Origin: Candidatus Woesearchaeota archaeon CG11_big_fil_rev_8_21_14_0_20_43_8
GTDB lineage: Archaea > Nanobdellota > Nanobdellia > Woesearchaeales > CG08-08-20-14
Length of the DNA stretch: 7,985 bases
NCBI GenBank assembly: GCA_002762705.1
Contig: PCVE01000055.1
Span: forward strand, 1 to 7,985
Direction: 5' to 3'
The notes beneath the pieces are model-generated. The model ran no database searches, was not told where the DNA came from, and was given only the letters and a program-made list of their open reading frames with translations. The stretch's first letter is position 1; each line of letters begins with the position of its first letter. A program made the translations under genes and the position numbers. Below, in pieces: positions 6,249 to 7,985 of this stretch.

Positions 6249-7403
6249 ATGGGGATTGGTGATTTATTCAAAGGAAAGAAAAAAGGGAACAAACAGACGG
6301 TTCCGCCAAAAGCAGATCCTAATAGTTTTACGGGCGGTTCAGGGCTTCTTCATAGTCCATTAGGAGGACAAGGCGCCCCACAGGCTCCAATGGCTCCACC
6401 AGATGGGCAGATTCAATCGAGACCTACGACGTTTCCAAATGCGCCCCCTATGATCCCTCCTGCAAGCGATGTGCCTATGCCTTCACCATTACCACCACAT
6501 ATGCCACAGGACTTTAGCCAGAGAATGCCTGCTCCTCCATCTCCAGGTTTGGCTCCTCCTGCTGAGATGCCGCCTATTCCAGTCTATACAAATGATACTG
6601 TACCAAAACAAGTGGCTGTTCCACTGTCTGAACCACCATCTCTTGATCTGTCGAAACCTTTGCCTGATTTCACACCATCTGGCATAGAAGAACCTATGCT
6701 TGACCAGGACATCGGAGTCCCGACTCAATCTCTCGAAGGAGGAGAGATGCCAAGTACTGACTTGCTTGCTGATGAAGTAAATGAGATGAATATTCCAAGA
6801 CAAGCTAAAACAATGCCTGAAGCACCACCAGCCAAGATGCCTGCACAGGATCTTACACCGCCGGCACAGATCGATGAGGTAGACGCATTGGATACGCCAC
6901 CATCGCCAGATGATGCCTCCGAGACTGATGAAAAAGAGATGCATGATCTACCAAAGCTTCCAGAAGTACCTTCATGGGATGATGAACCTGTCACAGTGAA
7001 GAGGACGATCCCTGAAGAATTTGGTTCATTGCCCGAAGAGAGGCAGATAAAAGAGCCAGATGTTGTGCGAAGCATCCCATCGACCCTTCCTGATCTTGAA
7101 CTGATGGGCGATGATGGTATCGATGATATGGATGTTGAGAAACCAGTCGATACATTTGTGAAACTACAAGATGATCTCAAGAGGCTCAACCAGCCCTTAT
7201 TTGTCAGGATGGATGATTTTGGCAACATAATCGAGAGCATAAATGCTGCGAACCTCACTTTGAGAGAATCCGAGAAAATCTTCCATCGCATGAAAGAGCT
7301 AAAAGATATCAAAGAGAAAAAACTGTCTGAATGGCACAAATCGCTTGAAGATATACAACGGAAATTGGTATATCTGGACAATAAAGTCTTTGAGGTGCTA
7401 TGA
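6249..7403 (+). CDS. Proline-rich disordered protein with C-terminal helical module (family of unknown function)
   Basis: The product has 384 residues. The N-terminus (MGIGDLFKGKKKGNK) is short, with a few hydrophobic residues followed by lysines. Residues 20-120 are rich in Pro, Ala, Met and Gln, and residues 120-300 are Pro- and acid-rich; both look disordered. From about 301 the protein becomes ordered: a helix (VDTFVKLQDDLKRL), a strand PLFVRMDD ending at 323, then a 58-residue helical block from Phe324 to Phe381. That block matches the next two gene products without gaps, including WHKSLEDIQRKLVYLD near the end. There is no signal peptide or transmembrane segment, so it is probably cytoplasmic. 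The stop overlaps the start of the next gene, a typical co-translated pair. The architecture suggests a scaffold or tether carrying an interaction module, but that is inference. Confidence 0.85.
   Translation: MGIGDLFKGKKKGNKQTVPPKADPNSFTGGSGLLHSPLGGQGAPQAPMAPPDGQIQSRPTTFPNAPPMIPPASDVPMPSPLPPHMPQDFSQRMPAPPSPGLAPPAEMPPIPVYTNDTVPKQVAVPLSEPPSLDLSKPLPDFTPSGIEEPMLDQDIGVPTQSLEGGEMPSTDLLADEVNEMNIPRQAKTMPEAPPAKMPAQDLTPPAQIDEVDALDTPPSPDDASETDEKEMHDLPKLPEVPSWDDEPVTVKRTIPEEFGSLPEERQIKEPDVVRSIPSTLPDLELMGDDGIDDMDVEKPVDTFVKLQDDLKRLNQPLFVRMDDFGNIIESINAANLTLRESEKIFHRMKELKDIKEKKLSEWHKSLEDIQRKLVYLDNKVFEVL
7392..7397 (+). promoter_or_regulatory. Shine-Dalgarno GAGGTG inside the end of the upstream gene
   Basis: GAGGTG lies 5 nt before the ATG at 7403 but only 2 nt before the ATG at 7400. 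It therefore favours the second of the two adjacent start codons. Confidence 0.6.
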
Positions 7404-7633
7404 TGGCTGACAAGAACGCTCCGATATATGTGAAGATAGATGATTATGAAGATCTGCTGAATGTCTTCAGTTTCATAAAGAAGAATCTTGGTGATGCCAA
7501 GGTCTTGCTGAACAAGATCGCTGAATTAAAGGCACAAGAGGATATGGAACTTGAGAATTGGTATGCAGATGTGAGTGATGTCGAAAGTAAGGTAAAATTC
7601 ATAGATGAGACTCTTTTTGAAATAAGGAAATAA
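7403..7633 (+). CDS. Small helical-module protein, second of three tandem paralogues
   Basis: The product has 76 residues, or 77 if the adjacent ATG at 7400 is used. It is almost entirely the shared module: a strand PIYVKIDD at 7-14, then the 58-residue block from Tyr15 to Phe72, predicted as two or three amphipathic helices with heptad-like spacing. NWYADVSDVESKVKFIDETLFE aligns with EWHKSLEDIQRKLVYLDNKVFE of the preceding protein, keeping the Trp, the Lys, the aromatic-aliphatic-Asp triplet and the final Phe-Glu. There is no membrane segment or catalytic motif. The start overlaps the previous stop by 1 nt (TGATG), or by 4 nt with the other ATG, implying translational coupling and probably a matched stoichiometry. 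The family function is unknown; hetero-oligomerisation with its neighbours is a reasonable guess. Confidence 0.85.
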   Translation: MADKNAPIYVKIDDYEDLLNVFSFIKKNLGDAKVLLNKIAELKAQEDMELENWYADVSDVESKVKFIDETLFEIRK

Positions 7634-7642
7634 GGAAATAAG
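7619..7642 (+). repeat. Three perfect tandem copies of octamer GAAATAAG
   Basis: GAAATAAG is repeated three times across the end of the second small gene, including its TAA stop at 7631-7633. Each junction gives an AAGGA or AAGG sequence that resembles a Shine-Dalgarno. The last one, AAGG at 7640-7643, lies 8 nt before the ATG at 7652. Confidence 0.85.
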
Positions 7643-7651
7643 GTTTGTCAC

Positions 7652-7985
7652 ATGGGTGAAAACGAAAAGAAAAAAGAGGATTTCTACATAAGGATAGGCG
7701 ATCCTCTTGAGATGCGGAGGAATATCCTTGAATCTTCGCGCAGCATCGTCAGATGTATGCAGAGCTATCAGAAAGTGAGCGCATTAAGAGAAAGAAAGAC
7801 AGATTCTGTCCTGAAACTACGTTCACTCATGAAAGAGACAGGTCTTCTGATGAATAAGCTAAAGAATATACTTCCTAAACACAAATTCACACCGTTACCT
7901 GGTAAATTTGTCTCGGCAGTACGCACGCCTACAGAAGATGAAGTGAATGCGCTCGAGAGCGAACTTGATCAGATCGAGAATGTGC
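7652..7985 (+). CDS. Helical-module protein with C-terminal extension, third paralogue (3' end outside window)
   Basis: The frame opens at the ATG at 7652 and stays open to the window edge, giving 111 residues. It begins with a charged lead (MGENEKKKED), then a strand DFYIRIGD at 10-17 equivalent to PIYVKIDD of the previous protein. A helical block of the same 58-residue length runs from Pro18 to Pro75, ending NKLKNILP. Identity to the other two is lower than between them, but length and pattern hold without gaps. After a basic, proline-containing linker (about 76-95), an acidic helix begins (EDEVNALESELDQIENV), probably a coiled coil that continues beyond the edge. It lies 18 nt after the previous stop, behind the octamer repeats. 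The function is unknown; it is probably a partner of the two preceding proteins. Confidence 0.8.
   Translation, partial: MGENEKKKEDFYIRIGDPLEMRRNILESSRSIVRCMQSYQKVSALRERKTDSVLKLRSLMKETGLLMNKLKNILPKHKFTPLPGKFVSAVRTPTEDEVNALESELDQIENV

Noticed and set aside
6725..7381. Minus-strand 218-residue Ser-rich open frame opposite the proline-rich gene
   Set aside because: Its Ser-rich content follows from antisense reading of Asp, Glu and Pro codons, and the sense strand carries the conserved module.
7619..7642. Short tandem octamers considered as a CRISPR-like array
   Set aside because: The units are 8 bp and contiguous, without spacers, and lie over a gene end.

Overview
The window looks archaeal, probably from a DPANN-type lineage such as Woesearchaeota, Pacearchaeota or relatives; the lineage is inferred. 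Five genes carry a TATA-like box centred 27-31 bp upstream of the preferred ATG, which would give leaderless or nearly leaderless transcripts, while several operon-internal genes carry Shine-Dalgarno motifs. Codons ATA, AGA and AGG are frequent. The content also fits: an MJ0882-like methyltransferase, a type 2 isopentenyl-diphosphate isomerase, and two families of small proteins of unknown function.

Left part (1-2233, plus strand): three consecutive genes for small multi-pass membrane proteins that look like paralogues (the first is cut by the window edge), followed by a HAD-family hydrolase whose ATG lies 9 nt after the previous stop. This is probably one transcription unit. It meets the next unit tail to tail, and the two stop codons form one TTATAA.

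Centre (2228-5090): two minus-strand genes, an AMP-nucleosidase-like protein of the nucleoside phosphorylase superfamily and an RsmC/MJ0882-like methyltransferase. They are divergent from a plus-strand Nudix hydrolase with a C-terminal NrtR-like winged helix. The 336-bp divergent gap holds two opposed TATA boxes and a long inverted repeat. If the assignments hold, the Nudix enzyme could release AMP and ribose 5-phosphate from ADP-ribose, and the AMP-nucleosidase-like enzyme could split AMP into adenine and ribose 5-phosphate.

Right part (5138-7985, plus strand): a divergent type 2 isopentenyl-diphosphate isomerase under its own promoter, with a small palindrome over its TATA box. Then comes a tightly packed cluster of three genes whose products share one module: a short beta-strand ending in Asp/Gly-Asp, then an ungapped 58-residue helical block. 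The first places the module at the end of a roughly 300-residue proline- and acid-rich disordered tail, the second is almost only the module, and the third adds a C-terminal region and runs off the window. This family and the membrane-protein trio are the best candidates for undescribed biology. No RNA genes, CRISPR arrays or insertion sequences were seen.
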